From Microcella indica (GTDB lineage: Bacteria > Actinomycetota > Actinomycetes > Actinomycetales > Microbacteriaceae), in contig NZ_CP058670.1 of the NCBI RefSeq assembly GCF_013414345.1, positions 2,046,001 through 2,110,000 on the forward strand: a stretch of DNA of 64,000 bases, given 5' to 3'. How positions within the stretch are numbered: the stretch's first letter is position 1; each line of letters begins with the position of its first letter. The translations under genes and the position numbers were made by a program. Below the pieces are notes generated by a model, which saw only the letters and a program-made list of their open reading frames with translations, was not told the DNA's origin and did no database searches. Below, in pieces: positions 35,728 through 45,674 of the stretch.

Positions 35728-35842
35728 CTCTTCAGTCTAGCGGGCGCGAGAGCGATGCACGGGCCGCCGCATAAGCTTCCGCCCCTCGGGGCGCCCCCGA
35801 CTTCACGGGCTATGCGCGCGCATCTTTGCCACTCGGCTCGCG

Positions 35843-35848
35843 TACTAT
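35843..35848 (+). promoter_or_regulatory. Candidate -10 element TACTAT for a leaderless gene
   Basis: TACTAT fits TANNNT and ends 8 nt before ATG 35857 with no ribosome site between, which fits a leaderless transcript. No -35 element at normal spacing was found. Confidence 0.4.
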
Positions 35849-35856
35849 CGGGGTTC

Positions 35857-37524
35857 ATGACTGTGGATCCAGAGCGAAGCTCGCCGAACACTTCACTCAC
35901 GGATCGAATCGGGTCGCGACTGTCGATCGCGGCGAAGAACACCGCGTCCACGATCGCGAGCGATCGCGCGATCGTGGCCTTCCTCATCGCGGTCTTCATC
36001 CTGCGCACATACTTGTCCGACTGGAACTCGTATTGGAACGACGAGATCCTGTCGGTCTACGTGCACGGGATTTGGAACCCAACGATCCTCGACTCGGTGG
36101 TCGCCCTCTCCGAGGGCTCTATCCATCCCCCGCTCTATCAGTTCTTGCTCTACGCCTGGATGACGGTGCTCGGAGACGGCGAAGTGGCCACGCGCATGCT
36201 CTCCAACATCGCGGTCACATTGTCCGGGTACGTCTTGTATCGCATCATCCGGCTCGGATGGTCTCGCTACGTCGCATTCGCCGTGGCTGCCAGCTACACC
36301 GTGATGTCCGTACCCATGACCTATGCCGTCGAGTCCCGCTCCTACGGCCTGACCATGCTGCTGGCCACCGTCTCGATGGCGCTCCTGCTGAAGACGTTGC
36401 TCGCTCTCAAGTCATCGGGCAACTGGAGCATTGGCGGGCACTGGCCGACGGTGATCGGAGTGGTGCTGGCGAACATCGGTCTCGTCATGACCCACTACTA
36501 CAACGTCTTCTGGTTGATCGCACAGGCACTCGCCTTCGCGTTCTTCATCGTTGTAGAACGTCGCCCTCGCGACTGGTGGAAGCCCATGCTTGTCGGTGGC
36601 GCACTGAGCCTCGCCGCACCCATCACCTTCCTCGTCCTGTGGGGGCAGTCGTTCTTCACAAAGTACGGTCGACTCTCCGACTCGTTCGCTGTAGAAGGGT
36701 CATCCGCATCGACGACCCCCTGGGATCTGTTCATATCGATCGTCCTTCGAGCGAACCTTACGGAGATCCGCCTTCTTGTTCCTGCGGTCGCGTTGCTACT
36801 CGCCGCGGCCGGGCTACTGAGCCTCTGGCGGATCTTCCAGAATCGGCGCACGACAAGCGGATCCAGAGACTGGCTCTACGCCATGCTGCTGATCTGGTCG
36901 GCGCTACCGCTACTGATCACCTACCTCGTGTTCACAATCGCCGGCGTCGAGCGCTACAGCCTCCGATATTTCGTGTTCGCTGTGCCACCGTTCACCGCTC
37001 TGATCGTGCTGGGGCTCGTCACTCTCGTTCTTCTCGTCCAGCGCAAGCCCCTGGAGACCGGCAAGCCGGGCATCCCGACGACGACGCTCATCGCTGCGCT
37101 CGTCGCGCTGATGATCGTTCCGGCGGGGTTCGAGGCTGCAACGCAACGCAAGCACGATTGGCGCGGCAACGTTGCTCGCGTGATCCAAGTTGTCGAGTCG
37201 GCGCCGGAGACTGAGTACTTCCTTGTGGAAACGGGTTTTCAGGATCAGTCACGAGCAATTGTCTACTTCGAGCGCTTCAGCGACGACGTCCGCCCCGACC
37301 GGGTCTTCACCATGTCGGAGGAACGGGTAGGGGACTACTCGCAGCTTCTTGCTGCGATACCTCCCAGCGCGGATCGACTGCTCGTCTTCTTCAACCATCT
37401 CGGCGTGAAGCGGATGCCAGACCTGCCGGTCGCGCTAGACGCTGAATTCGAGCGAATCCACGCGCAACTCGATGTCAATGGCCGTGGCTACATCGTCTGG
37501 GATCTCTCCCGGCCAACCGAGTAG
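35857..37524 (+). CDS. GT39-like (dolichyl-phosphate-mannose-protein mannosyltransferase-type) membrane glycosyltransferase
   Basis: A 555-residue protein with about eleven hydrophobic helices and an N-terminal extracytoplasmic loop holding DWNSYWNDEILSVYVH and ALSEGSIHPPLYQFLLYAWM. An acidic pair in the first loop and HPPLYQF in the second are features of the GT-C/PMT superfamily, which moves sugars from polyprenyl-phosphate on the outer membrane face. The last 130 residues lie outside the membrane region (ETGFQDQSRAIVYFERFSDD). Its codon use is visibly less GC-biased than the genes on either side. It could glycosylate the polymer or a wall lipid. Confidence 0.7.
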   Translation: MTVDPERSSPNTSLTDRIGSRLSIAAKNTASTIASDRAIVAFLIAVFILRTYLSDWNSYWNDEILSVYVHGIWNPTILDSVVALSEGSIHPPLYQFLLYAWMTVLGDGEVATRMLSNIAVTLSGYVLYRIIRLGWSRYVAFAVAASYTVMSVPMTYAVESRSYGLTMLLATVSMALLLKTLLALKSSGNWSIGGHWPTVIGVVLANIGLVMTHYYNVFWLIAQALAFAFFIVVERRPRDWWKPMLVGGALSLAAPITFLVLWGQSFFTKYGRLSDSFAVEGSSASTTPWDLFISIVLRANLTEIRLLVPAVALLLAAAGLLSLWRIFQNRRTTSGSRDWLYAMLLIWSALPLLITYLVFTIAGVERYSLRYFVFAVPPFTALIVLGLVTLVLLVQRKPLETGKPGIPTTTLIAALVALMIVPAGFEAATQRKHDWRGNVARVIQVVESAPETEYFLVETGFQDQSRAIVYFERFSDDVRPDRVFTMSEERVGDYSQLLAAIPPSADRLLVFFNHLGVKRMPDLPVALDAEFERIHAQLDVNGRGYIVWDLSRPTE

Positions 37525-37605
37525 CCAGGGCGCCCTGCGGGGGCTGTGGGATAGAGGGAGCGGGAATCTCTCCCGTGCACTCGTAGATCGACCGTGAGGC
37601 GCCTC

Positions 37606-38517
37606 TCAGCGATCGCGGTTGCGCCCGTAGACCACCAGCTCTGCGAGCAGGCCGAACACCAGCAACTGGATTCCCACGACGACGAGCAGGAATCCGGCAA
37701 TGAGGAGAGGTCTGTCTCCGAGCGGAGCGCCCAGGAACCAGGTGATGGTGAGGTAGACCAGGATCGCGATGCCCGCGAGCAGGGAGACGAACCCGAGCCC
37801 GCCGAAGAGGTGGGATGGCCGGTGCTCGTAGCTCATGATGAACCGGACCGTCAGAAGGTCCATGAACCCGCGCCAGAAGCGAGCGAGACCGTACTTGCTC
37901 GATCCGAACATGCGGCGGTGATGCTCGACGGGCACTTCGGTGACGCGGTGACCCATCCACGCCGCGATGACCGTGAGGTACCGGTGCAGCTCGCCGTACA
38001 TCATCGGCCTCACGTTGTTGGCGACGGACGCCCGCATGACCTTGAATCCCGAGTTGAAGTCCTTGCCGGGAACGCCCGCGATGATCGACGTGGTCTTGTT
38101 GTAGAGCCGGGAGGTGTACTTCTTGATGAAGCGGTCCCGTCGCAGAAGGCGAGCACCCGTGACGAGATCGAATCCCTCGTCCAGCTTGCCCACCAGGCCC
38201 GCCAACTCGCGCGGGTCATCCTGACCGTCTGCGTCCATCATGACGACGACCTCAGCGCCCGCCTCGACCGCGATCGTGAACCCTCGCTTGAGCGCCGCGG
38301 CTTTCCCCGTGTTGCGGCCCATCTGCTCGAGCTGCACGGTCGCGTCGTCGCTCGCCAACCTTCTGGTGACCTCCGCGGTCTCATCCGTCGAACCGTCGTC
38401 GACGACAAGAACACGGCCCTCTCCGATCTCCGCGACAGCCGCAACGATCTGAGGAACGACTACTTCGAGGTTCTCGGCTTCATTGAAGGCGGGAACGACC
38501 ACCCAGACTTGTGCCAC
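37606..38517 (-). CDS. Glycosyltransferase family 2, polyprenyl-phosphate-sugar synthase-like
   Basis: A 303-residue protein of the ArnC/GtrB type. The GT-A half has VWVVVPAFNEAENLEVVVPQ, VLVVDDGSTDETAEVTRRL, NTGKAAALKRGFTIAVEAG and MMDADGQDDPRELAGL; the C-terminal half has two membrane helices (VSLLAGIAILVYLTITWF and PLLIAGFLLVVVGIQLLVF). This architecture makes polyprenyl-phosphate-linked sugar donors used by GT-C enzymes outside the membrane, such as the GT39-like protein encoded on the other side of an 81-nt gap (convergent). The pairing is suggestive. Confidence 0.8.
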   Translation of the reverse strand: MAQVWVVVPAFNEAENLEVVVPQIVAAVAEIGEGRVLVVDDGSTDETAEVTRRLASDDATVQLEQMGRNTGKAAALKRGFTIAVEAGAEVVVMMDADGQDDPRELAGLVGKLDEGFDLVTGARLLRRDRFIKKYTSRLYNKTTSIIAGVPGKDFNSGFKVMRASVANNVRPMMYGELHRYLTVIAAWMGHRVTEVPVEHHRRMFGSSKYGLARFWRGFMDLLTVRFIMSYEHRPSHLFGGLGFVSLLAGIAILVYLTITWFLGAPLGDRPLLIAGFLLVVVGIQLLVFGLLAELVVYGRNRDR

Positions 38518-38576
38518 TGCTGTCCCTTTGCTTGACGGTGAGGATAGACGCGGGGAGCGCCCGCTCCGAGCCTAGT

Positions 38577-38600
38577 CGGCACGTGCTTCCGCGCGTGCCG
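38577..38600. repeat. Inverted repeat in the divergent 38518-38714 spacer
   Basis: CGGCACG at 38577-38583 and CGTGCCG at 38594-38600 form a 7-bp stem with a 10-nt loop. The 197-nt spacer also contains a candidate -10 TAGGCT at 38647-38652 for the gene starting at 38715. The function of the repeat is unknown. Confidence 0.35.
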
Positions 38601-38714
38601 CCGCACTGTGCCGCAACGGGTGCCGTTCTGGAGCCAAGAGGGTGGTTAGGCTTGCGAGGTGGCGCGAGAGGATGCCGCGGCGTGCGCGCCCCAGCACGGT
38701 GAGGAAAAGGACGC

Positions 38715-39839
38715 ATGGCAAGACCCCGGAACGTAGTCATCGTCGGCCCGACCCACCCCCACACGGGCGGAATCGCTCAGCACGACACCCGTCTGGCACA
38801 TGAACTGGCCGCGCGCGGGGTGCACACCCGAGTCGAGTCATGGCGGGCGCAGTATCCGAAGCGGTCGCGCAATGGACTCGGGGAACTCGCTCAGGACAAG
38901 CCCGAGTTGCCGATCTTCCCGGAGGTGACGGAACGGCTGAAGTGGTACTCACCCGCGAGCTGGGTCTCTCTTCGCGGCCGGCTGGCGAGTGCAGACACGG
39001 TCGTGTTCGCCGTGGTGACGCCGTTCCACGCCGTACCCTACGCCTGGAGCGCCCTCGGCAAGACCGTGCCCAAGAGGATCGCGATCGTGCACAACGTGGT
39101 GCCCCACGAGAGCAGCCGTGTCGACCGGCTGCTCATGCGCTGGCTTCTCAAGCGCATGGACCAGATCATCGTGCACAACGACAGCCAGGCTGACCTCGCG
39201 CGCGCGCTCGGCGTTGCGCCGCACCGAATCGCCGTCGCCGCGCTGCCCTTCCCGGGCATCGCCGAGCCTGACGACATTCCTCGCCCCCCACGACTCGATT
39301 CCGATGACCCCCTGCGGCTGCTCTTCTTCGGCATGGTGCGCCGCTACAAGGGCCTCGACCACCTTCTGGAAGCGCTAGCGCTCACCGATGACGCGACACT
39401 CGAGGTCGCCGGGCACTTCTGGGAGGACATCGAGACGTACCGCGCTCACATACGCGAGCTCGGGCTCGACACGAGGGTCACGCTGAGAGACGGATACGTC
39501 GACGCCAGCGAGATACCCGAGCTCTTCTCCCGCAGTGATGTGCTCGTCCTCCCCTATCGCAGTGGGACGTCCAGCATTGTGAGCGATCTCGCGTTCGCGC
39601 ACAAGCGGCCGGTCATCGTCTCCGACGTCGGCGACCTCGCCGACGAGATCGACGATTCCGTGACGGGGCTTGTCGTTCCCCCCTTGGACAAGCCCGCCCT
39701 TGCTCGCGCGATCGAGCACATGGCAGACAGGACTCGGTTGGCGCGGATGGCCGACGCCGTTGCGCAGCGACCCGACAAGTCGGCCGCCGAGTGGTCTCTT
39801 TACGTATCCACCGTGCTCGACGACAGCGGACCGGCATGA
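38715..39839 (+). CDS. Glycosyltransferase family 4 protein
   Basis: A 374-residue GT-B enzyme with GAGGAAAAGGA as ribosome site. It begins RNVVIVGPTHPHTGGIAQHD with DTRLAHELAARGVHT, and the donor half holds LRLLFFGMVRRYKGLDHLLE, ATLEVAGHFWEDIETYRAHI and VLVLPYRSGTSSIVSDLAFA. Similar enzymes in other actinobacteria sit beside GtrA, GT39 and LPG-synthase-like flippases, as here. Its stop overlaps the next gene (ATGA), so both are probably expressed together. Sugar specificity is unknown. Confidence 0.8.
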   Translation: MARPRNVVIVGPTHPHTGGIAQHDTRLAHELAARGVHTRVESWRAQYPKRSRNGLGELAQDKPELPIFPEVTERLKWYSPASWVSLRGRLASADTVVFAVVTPFHAVPYAWSALGKTVPKRIAIVHNVVPHESSRVDRLLMRWLLKRMDQIIVHNDSQADLARALGVAPHRIAVAALPFPGIAEPDDIPRPPRLDSDDPLRLLFFGMVRRYKGLDHLLEALALTDDATLEVAGHFWEDIETYRAHIRELGLDTRVTLRDGYVDASEIPELFSRSDVLVLPYRSGTSSIVSDLAFAHKRPVIVSDVGDLADEIDDSVTGLVVPPLDKPALARAIEHMADRTRLARMADAVAQRPDKSAAEWSLYVSTVLDDSGPA

Positions 39840-40801
39840 GCGAGGACTCCGAAACGCCTCGCAAGCGACACAGGGTTCGATGGATCATTTCCGCGTTGTT
39901 CTACACGGCACTCGTCGTCTTCCTCGCGCTCTACCTCACGACCCTCGACTTCGAGAGCCTGACCAGCACACGGGTGGACTGGTGGATCTTCGCTCTCGCC
40001 CTCGTGGTCGGCATCACGAATCGCTACTGGATGATCCTCATCTGGATCGTCCTGCTGAACGGCCTAGGAGCGACGACGCGCGGGAAGACGACGGCCTTGA
40101 GCGTGGTCTACGCGAAGTCCTGGCTGGGCAGGTACATTCCGGGAACCGCGCCGTGGATTCTCGGCAAGATTCACTTCGCGTCTCAGCTGGGCATCTCGAA
40201 GACTCGGCTCGCCGTGAGCTCGCTCTTGGAGGCGGGCCTCCAGATCACCGTGCTCCTGGTGAGCGGCCTCGCTCTCATCGCACTCGACCCTCGAGCCTCC
40301 GTCGTCTCGAACGAGCTCCAGTGGCTCATGGTGGGCTTCACCGCCATCGGTGTCACCATGCTGCTTCCGCCGGTGTTCAATCGAGTCTTCGCGCTCGCGT
40401 ACCGTCTGATCAGACGCCGCACGATCGATGACGCCGCACTTCCCGGCTTTCGCACGATCGGCTACGGCACTGTTCTCCATGTCGTCGGAGCGATGCTGGC
40501 GGGTCTCTCGATGTTCCTGGTCGCCAGATCTCTCGACCCCACCCTCGGTGCACACGATCTGCTCTACCTCATCGCTGCGATGAACCTGGCGAGCGCAGTG
40601 AGCATGATCGCCGTGTTCGCACCCAGCGGCATCGGTGTGCGCGAGACGATCCTCGTTCTACTTCTCGGCGCCGTCATGAGCGCCGAGCTCGCCCTCCTCA
40701 CCGCTGTCGTGCTGCGCGTCTGGTCGATCATCGCCGATTTCGCGTTCCTCGGGGTTGCCGCGACCGTGCGCGGCATCGCGCGACAAGCGGGTCGCCCATG
40801 A
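39836..40801 (+). CDS. LPG-synthase-transmembrane-like protein (UPF0104), flippase-like
   Basis: A 321-residue polytopic membrane protein from ATG 39836, overlapping the GT4 stop. Eight or so hydrophobic helices include RWIISALFYTALVVFLALYL and KSWLGRYIPGTAPWILGKIH, the second being a hallmark of the UPF0104/lysylphosphatidylglycerol-synthase membrane domain. Proteins of this kind often accompany glycosyltransferases and may translocate lipid-linked sugars. Function here is an inference from context. A tiny 19-codon frame and a pyruvyl transferase follow within 50 nt. Confidence 0.75.
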   Translation: MSEDSETPRKRHRVRWIISALFYTALVVFLALYLTTLDFESLTSTRVDWWIFALALVVGITNRYWMILIWIVLLNGLGATTRGKTTALSVVYAKSWLGRYIPGTAPWILGKIHFASQLGISKTRLAVSSLLEAGLQITVLLVSGLALIALDPRASVVSNELQWLMVGFTAIGVTMLLPPVFNRVFALAYRLIRRRTIDDAALPGFRTIGYGTVLHVVGAMLAGLSMFLVARSLDPTLGAHDLLYLIAAMNLASAVSMIAVFAPSGIGVRETILVLLLGAVMSAELALLTAVVLRVWSIIADFAFLGVAATVRGIARQAGRP

Positions 40802-40857
40802 ACCGCAGCGAAGTATCTGTCGAAGAGCTACAGAAAGGCCGGGAATCCCGTGACTAG
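40798..40857 (+). CDS. Possible 19-codon coupling mini-ORF
   Basis: ATG at 40798 overlaps the upstream gene stop (ATGA), and TAG ends at 40857, 8 nt inside the pyruvyl transferase (GTG 40850). The 19-residue frame reads MNRSEVSVEELQKGRESRD. Because its start and stop both overlap the neighbours, ribosomes could pass from one gene to the next through it. There is no homology signal; it may be chance. Confidence 0.3.
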   Translation: MNRSEVSVEELQKGRESRD

Positions 40858-42133
40858 TCGCCTGCAACGAGTCGCGCACTGGGGTCGACGTCTCGTCGAG
40901 AATCGTGTCGTGTTCGACCGCGAGAGCTCCGTCTTCGCACGTGCCGTGCGCGACGGATTCGATTCAGTGCGCTCGCAGGACGCGGAGAATCGAGAGCACG
41001 TGCTTCTTGCGGGCCCCGGCGCTGGGAGCGTGGGCGACCAGGCGATGCTCGAGGCTTTCGTCGCGAACGTCGACGGGCCCGTGACCGTCATCGCACGCCG
41101 ACCCAGCGACATCGCCACGCTCCCCACTCGACTGCAGGCGCGCGCCACCCTCGAGTATCACCCTCACCTTCTCTACGGCCTCCCCCACACGGCGCGGTCG
41201 GCAGGCCGTGCCTTCGGCCTGCTGCTCGCGCGCGCACGGTCGTTCTCCGTCGTCGGGGCGGACGTCATGGACGGCAAGTACTGGGAGAGCGTCTCCGCCC
41301 GCCGCTTCCGCGTCGCGAAGATCGCCGCGCAGCTGGGAGTCGACTCGCGAGTGCTCGGATTCAGCTGGAACGCCCACCCGCTGCCGCTGCCCCGCCGCGC
41401 CATGGTGGACGCCTCGACATCGGCGCAGCTTTTCTCGCGGGATCCGGTCTCGGCGCAGCGCTTAAGACGAGACGGCGCGACGAACGTGGAAGAGGTCGCA
41501 GACCTTGCCTTCCTTACCGAGGCAGTTCCCCTCGCAGACGAGAAACTGATCGCGTGGATCAGCGCTCAACGCGAAGCCGGTCGTCGGCTCGTCTCGGTGA
41601 ACTGCAACGCGATCCTGGAGGAGTCGACGCGGCAGGTCGACGTGTACGCCGACGCGCTCAGCAAAGAGGACCCCGCGAGCATCGCCTATCTGGCGGTGCC
41701 GCACGACAGCCGGGGAGCGACGAGCGACGTCGATCTGTCTGCACACCTTGTGTCGCAATTGACGGAGCGCGGCCACTCCGCCTTCGCGCTCGACAGCGTC
41801 GCCAGTCCCGGCGAGGTGATGACTATCGCTGCCCACTCCGAACTCGTGATCTCAGGGCGAATGCACTTCTCGATCCTCGCGCTGGCAAGCGGAACGCCCG
41901 CAGTGACGATCGGGTACCAGGGCAAGGTCGCCGGCCTCTACGAGGCTATGGGCCTCGACTGCTGGGTGGAGGCCGGGCCGAGCGCGCGCGCAGAGCTGCT
42001 CGAGCTCATTCCCGCGAGCCTGGAACGACATGCCGAGCTCCGCGAAGCCGTTCGCCGCGCGCTCCCGGCGCAGAAGGAGCGAGCCTTCAAGAATCTCGAC
42101 GGGCTCGCAGCACGCGGCGGCTCGCATCCCTGA
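40850..42133 (+). CDS. Polysaccharide pyruvyl transferase family protein
   Basis: A 427-residue protein, GTG start at 40850 with AGAAAGGCCGGG upstream. It has VLLAGPGAGSVGDQAMLEAF (the GAGSxGD-type nucleotide/PEP entry), SVVGADVMDGKYWE, VLGFSWNAHPLP, and MTIAAHSELVISGRMHFSIL and LASGTPAVTIGYQGKVAGLY, typical of the PS_pyruv_trans family (CsaB/WcaK-like). These add ketal-linked pyruvate from PEP to sugars of wall polymers. CsaB-type pyruvylation is required by SLH-domain surface proteins to bind their polymer, so a similar role for the CWB2 proteins here is possible but speculative. Confidence 0.85.
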   Translation: MTSRLQRVAHWGRRLVENRVVFDRESSVFARAVRDGFDSVRSQDAENREHVLLAGPGAGSVGDQAMLEAFVANVDGPVTVIARRPSDIATLPTRLQARATLEYHPHLLYGLPHTARSAGRAFGLLLARARSFSVVGADVMDGKYWESVSARRFRVAKIAAQLGVDSRVLGFSWNAHPLPLPRRAMVDASTSAQLFSRDPVSAQRLRRDGATNVEEVADLAFLTEAVPLADEKLIAWISAQREAGRRLVSVNCNAILEESTRQVDVYADALSKEDPASIAYLAVPHDSRGATSDVDLSAHLVSQLTERGHSAFALDSVASPGEVMTIAAHSELVISGRMHFSILALASGTPAVTIGYQGKVAGLYEAMGLDCWVEAGPSARAELLELIPASLERHAELREAVRRALPAQKERAFKNLDGLAARGGSHP

Positions 42134-42157
42134 CCGGCGAGACCACCGACACGCCAG

Positions 42158-43165
<1,008 letters not shown>

Positions 43166-43168
43166 GGC

Positions 43169-44032
43169 ATGACCCGCTACCTCATCACCGGCGCCCACGG
43201 CAGCCTCGGTCACGACCTGCAGGCCGCCCTCGCCGCCGCACCGGGAACCCGCCACGTCACCGCCCTCGGGCGAGCCGAGCTCGACATCACCGACCCCGAT
43301 GCGTGCCGCGCCGCCGTCGCCGACCACGACGTCGTGCTCAACGCCGCCGCCTACACCGCTGTCGACGCCGCCGAAGACGACGAGGAGGCCGCCCACCTCG
43401 TCAACGCGATCGGCGCCGAGAACCTGGCCGCAGCATCCCGCACCGCCGGCGCCGTGCTCGTGCAGTACTCCACCGACTACGTCTTCGACGGCCGGCAGGC
43501 CGAACCGTACTCCGAAGACACCCCGCACAGCCCCGTGAGCGCCTACGGCCGCACCAAAGCCGAGGGTGAGCGCCGCGCACGCGCCGCGCACCCCGAGGGC
43601 ACGATCGTGCTGCGCACCGCCTGGCTCTACGGCGAGCACGGGCCCAGCTTCGTGCGTACCATGATGCGCCTCTACCGCGAGCGGGGCACCCTGGCCGTCG
43701 TGGACGACCAGCACGGTCAGCCGACGTGGACGCGCGACCTCGCCGACCAGACGATCAGGATGCTCGACTCGGGCCTGCGCAGCGCCACGCTGCACGGCAC
43801 CAACTCGGGCAGCACTAGCTGGCACGGCTTCGCGCAGGCTATCGTCGAGAACCTTGGCGGCGATCCCGCCGACGTCACCCCTGTCACGAGCGCCGACTAC
43901 CCCCGACGCGCACCCCGCCCCGCCAACTCGGTGCTGTCGCACGACGGGTGGCAGCAGCACGGCCTGACCCCGATGAGAGCCTGGCGCCCCGCGCTCGAGC
44001 GCGCCATGACGGCAGCAGGATGGACCCCATGA
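43169..44032 (+). CDS. rmlD: dTDP-4-dehydrorhamnose reductase
   Basis: A 287-residue SDR-family enzyme for the final step of dTDP-L-rhamnose synthesis using NAD(P)H. The nucleotide motif GAHGSLG (8-14), STDYVFDG (101-108) and catalytic Tyr126-Lys130 (YGRTK) are present, with QYSTDYVFDG and VDDQHGQPTWTRDLAD being RmlD-specific. Length is normal. Its stop overlaps the next gene by 4 nt (ATGA). It completes the rhamnose pathway with rmlB here and rmlA/rmlC 10 kb upstream on the other strand. Confidence 0.95.
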   Translation: MTRYLITGAHGSLGHDLQAALAAAPGTRHVTALGRAELDITDPDACRAAVADHDVVLNAAAYTAVDAAEDDEEAAHLVNAIGAENLAAASRTAGAVLVQYSTDYVFDGRQAEPYSEDTPHSPVSAYGRTKAEGERRARAAHPEGTIVLRTAWLYGEHGPSFVRTMMRLYRERGTLAVVDDQHGQPTWTRDLADQTIRMLDSGLRSATLHGTNSGSTSWHGFAQAIVENLGGDPADVTPVTSADYPRRAPRPANSVLSHDGWQQHGLTPMRAWRPALERAMTAAGWTP

Positions 44033-45372
44033 GCACCGCCGCACCGCCCGAACAGAAGCCGCCGCGCGCGCTGCGGCCCCGGCGCACCCTCGCCACCCGC
44101 CTCGCCCGCCGCGACGAGCCGTGGTTCGTCACCCCCGAGGCCGCCCGCAACACCCCCCTCATGCGGCTGCTCGCCGTGGCCCTGCTGCCCGACGAGGAGC
44201 GCGCCCTCGCCGGAGTCGAGCGCGCAGAGCGGGCCATGCAGTCCTGGCGGGCCGAGCACGGCGATCGCGCGCTCGACGACGCCGAGCTGGGCGAGCTGCT
44301 GCGGCAGTGCGTCGCCGACGCGCTCGCCCCCGTCGCCGGCACACCGCTGACCTCCGGCATCTCCTCGGGCTTCGACTCGCGGCCGCTCATCCAGACCATG
44401 TGGGATCTCGGGCACGAGCCCACGCTCTACTGCTGCGGGCAGCCCGGCAACATCGACTGGGACGTCGTGCAGTGGCTGCGTGAGCGCCTGGCGCTCGACG
44501 TGCACATGCTCGACACGACCACCATGCCGTTCAGCCTCGAGCAGTACGAGCTCAAGCGGGCCACCTCGCTCGACCTGCCGCTGGGAGCCGTCGGCCTCGC
44601 CAACGACCTCATCGACGAGCTCGTGCCCCGCCGCATCAACGTGCACGGCTTCCTCAACGACACCCTCACCGGTGACAACCGGGAGAAGGCGCAGGGCGCC
44701 GTCGGCGACGACCGGGCCGCGTTCATCGGCCGCAACGACCAGTTTCTGCTGCAGCAGCTCATGGAGCCGAGCTTCATCGACCGGCTTGCGCCCACTGCCG
44801 CCGTCTCCCCCGACCGCGAGCTCGACCTCTACCGGCAGTACGACATCGGCTACCGGCAGTACTCGCGCATTCGGCCTTTCGACAACGAGCACCAGACCCA
44901 CGTGTTCCCCTTCGAGGACGAGCGGTGGATGGGCTACTGGCTGGGCCGCCCCCTCGAGGAGCGCACTGCGCAGAAGCGATGGATGGCCTTCGTGCGCGGC
45001 ATGAAGTCGGAGTTGTTCGCCGACCTGGACGGCATCGAGGAGGAGGGCAAGCGGCTGCGGTGGGCGCGCAAGTGGCGCTTCTACGGCCACAAAGGCACCC
45101 CCGGCCTCATCGACCTCAAGGCGCTCGATGTCACGCCGCAGCACGAGCCGGCCTTCCCCTTCGACCCCTACGCGTGCGCGCGCAACAACCCCACCTTCCG
45201 CGCCGTGATCGAGACGAGCCTCGCCCGCGTGCGCGGGCGGCGGGTGTTTCGAAAGAGCTTCCTCGAGGCAGTCGAGACGCGCTTCTGGGCGGGCGACGTG
45301 ACCGCCTCCAAGATGCTCAATGGTGTCGTCACCGCCGATATCGCGCTCGCAAGCGGCAGAATCGACGGGTGA
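44029..45372 (+). CDS. Asparagine-synthase-domain protein lacking the amidotransferase domain
   Basis: A 447-residue protein from ATG 44029, overlapping the rmlD stop. A PP-loop-like segment SGISSGFDSRPLIQTMWDLG resembles the SGGxDS ATP-pyrophosphatase loop of asparagine synthetases. RYCYC-like lid motifs are not evident, but YRQYDIGYRQYSRIRPFDNE and VFPFEDERWMGYW match asparagine-synthase C-domains. The usual N-terminal glutamine amidotransferase (Cys2) is missing, so ammonia or another nucleophile would be needed. In glycan loci such proteins may amidate uronic acids. That function is inferred; nothing proves activity. Confidence 0.65.
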   Translation: MSTAAPPEQKPPRALRPRRTLATRLARRDEPWFVTPEAARNTPLMRLLAVALLPDEERALAGVERAERAMQSWRAEHGDRALDDAELGELLRQCVADALAPVAGTPLTSGISSGFDSRPLIQTMWDLGHEPTLYCCGQPGNIDWDVVQWLRERLALDVHMLDTTTMPFSLEQYELKRATSLDLPLGAVGLANDLIDELVPRRINVHGFLNDTLTGDNREKAQGAVGDDRAAFIGRNDQFLLQQLMEPSFIDRLAPTAAVSPDRELDLYRQYDIGYRQYSRIRPFDNEHQTHVFPFEDERWMGYWLGRPLEERTAQKRWMAFVRGMKSELFADLDGIEEEGKRLRWARKWRFYGHKGTPGLIDLKALDVTPQHEPAFPFDPYACARNNPTFRAVIETSLARVRGRRVFRKSFLEAVETRFWAGDVTASKMLNGVVTADIALASGRIDG

Positions 45373-45674
45373 CCTCTACAGACCCCGGTGCGGAGCCCTC
45401 GACTGCGCCCTCCCCTGAGTCGGCCCTCGAGCGCGACCCGTACCCGTCGTTCAGCGCCGAGGCGAGGGAGGTGCTCGACGATGAACGCGAGCGAGCCCGC
45501 GTCGAGGTGCACGCGCTCATCGACCTGCTCGAGGCCGAGCGCGCGCGTGTGGCAGACCTGAAGCAGAAGTGGCAGCTCGCGCAGTCCAGCGCCTGGCAGC
45601 TGCGGCAGCTGCGCGGTCGCGCCCTGCGGCCGCTGCGCCGACTCGTGCGCGGCCGACGCTCGGAGGCCTCGTGA
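45369..45674 (+). CDS. Small coiled-coil protein of unknown function
   Basis: A 101-residue protein starting with GTG 45369, overlapping the previous stop (GTGA), and overlapping the next start by 4 nt in turn. After a Pro/Ser-rich first 30 residues, a heptad-like helix runs through VLDDERERARVEVHALIDLL and AERARVADLKQKWQLAQSSA, ending in an Arg-rich tail. It has no recognisable family. Being locked between two coupled genes, it may bridge or regulate the glycosyltransferase it precedes. Confidence 0.6.
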   Translation: MTSTDPGAEPSTAPSPESALERDPYPSFSAEAREVLDDERERARVEVHALIDLLEAERARVADLKQKWQLAQSSAWQLRQLRGRALRPLRRLVRGRRSEAS

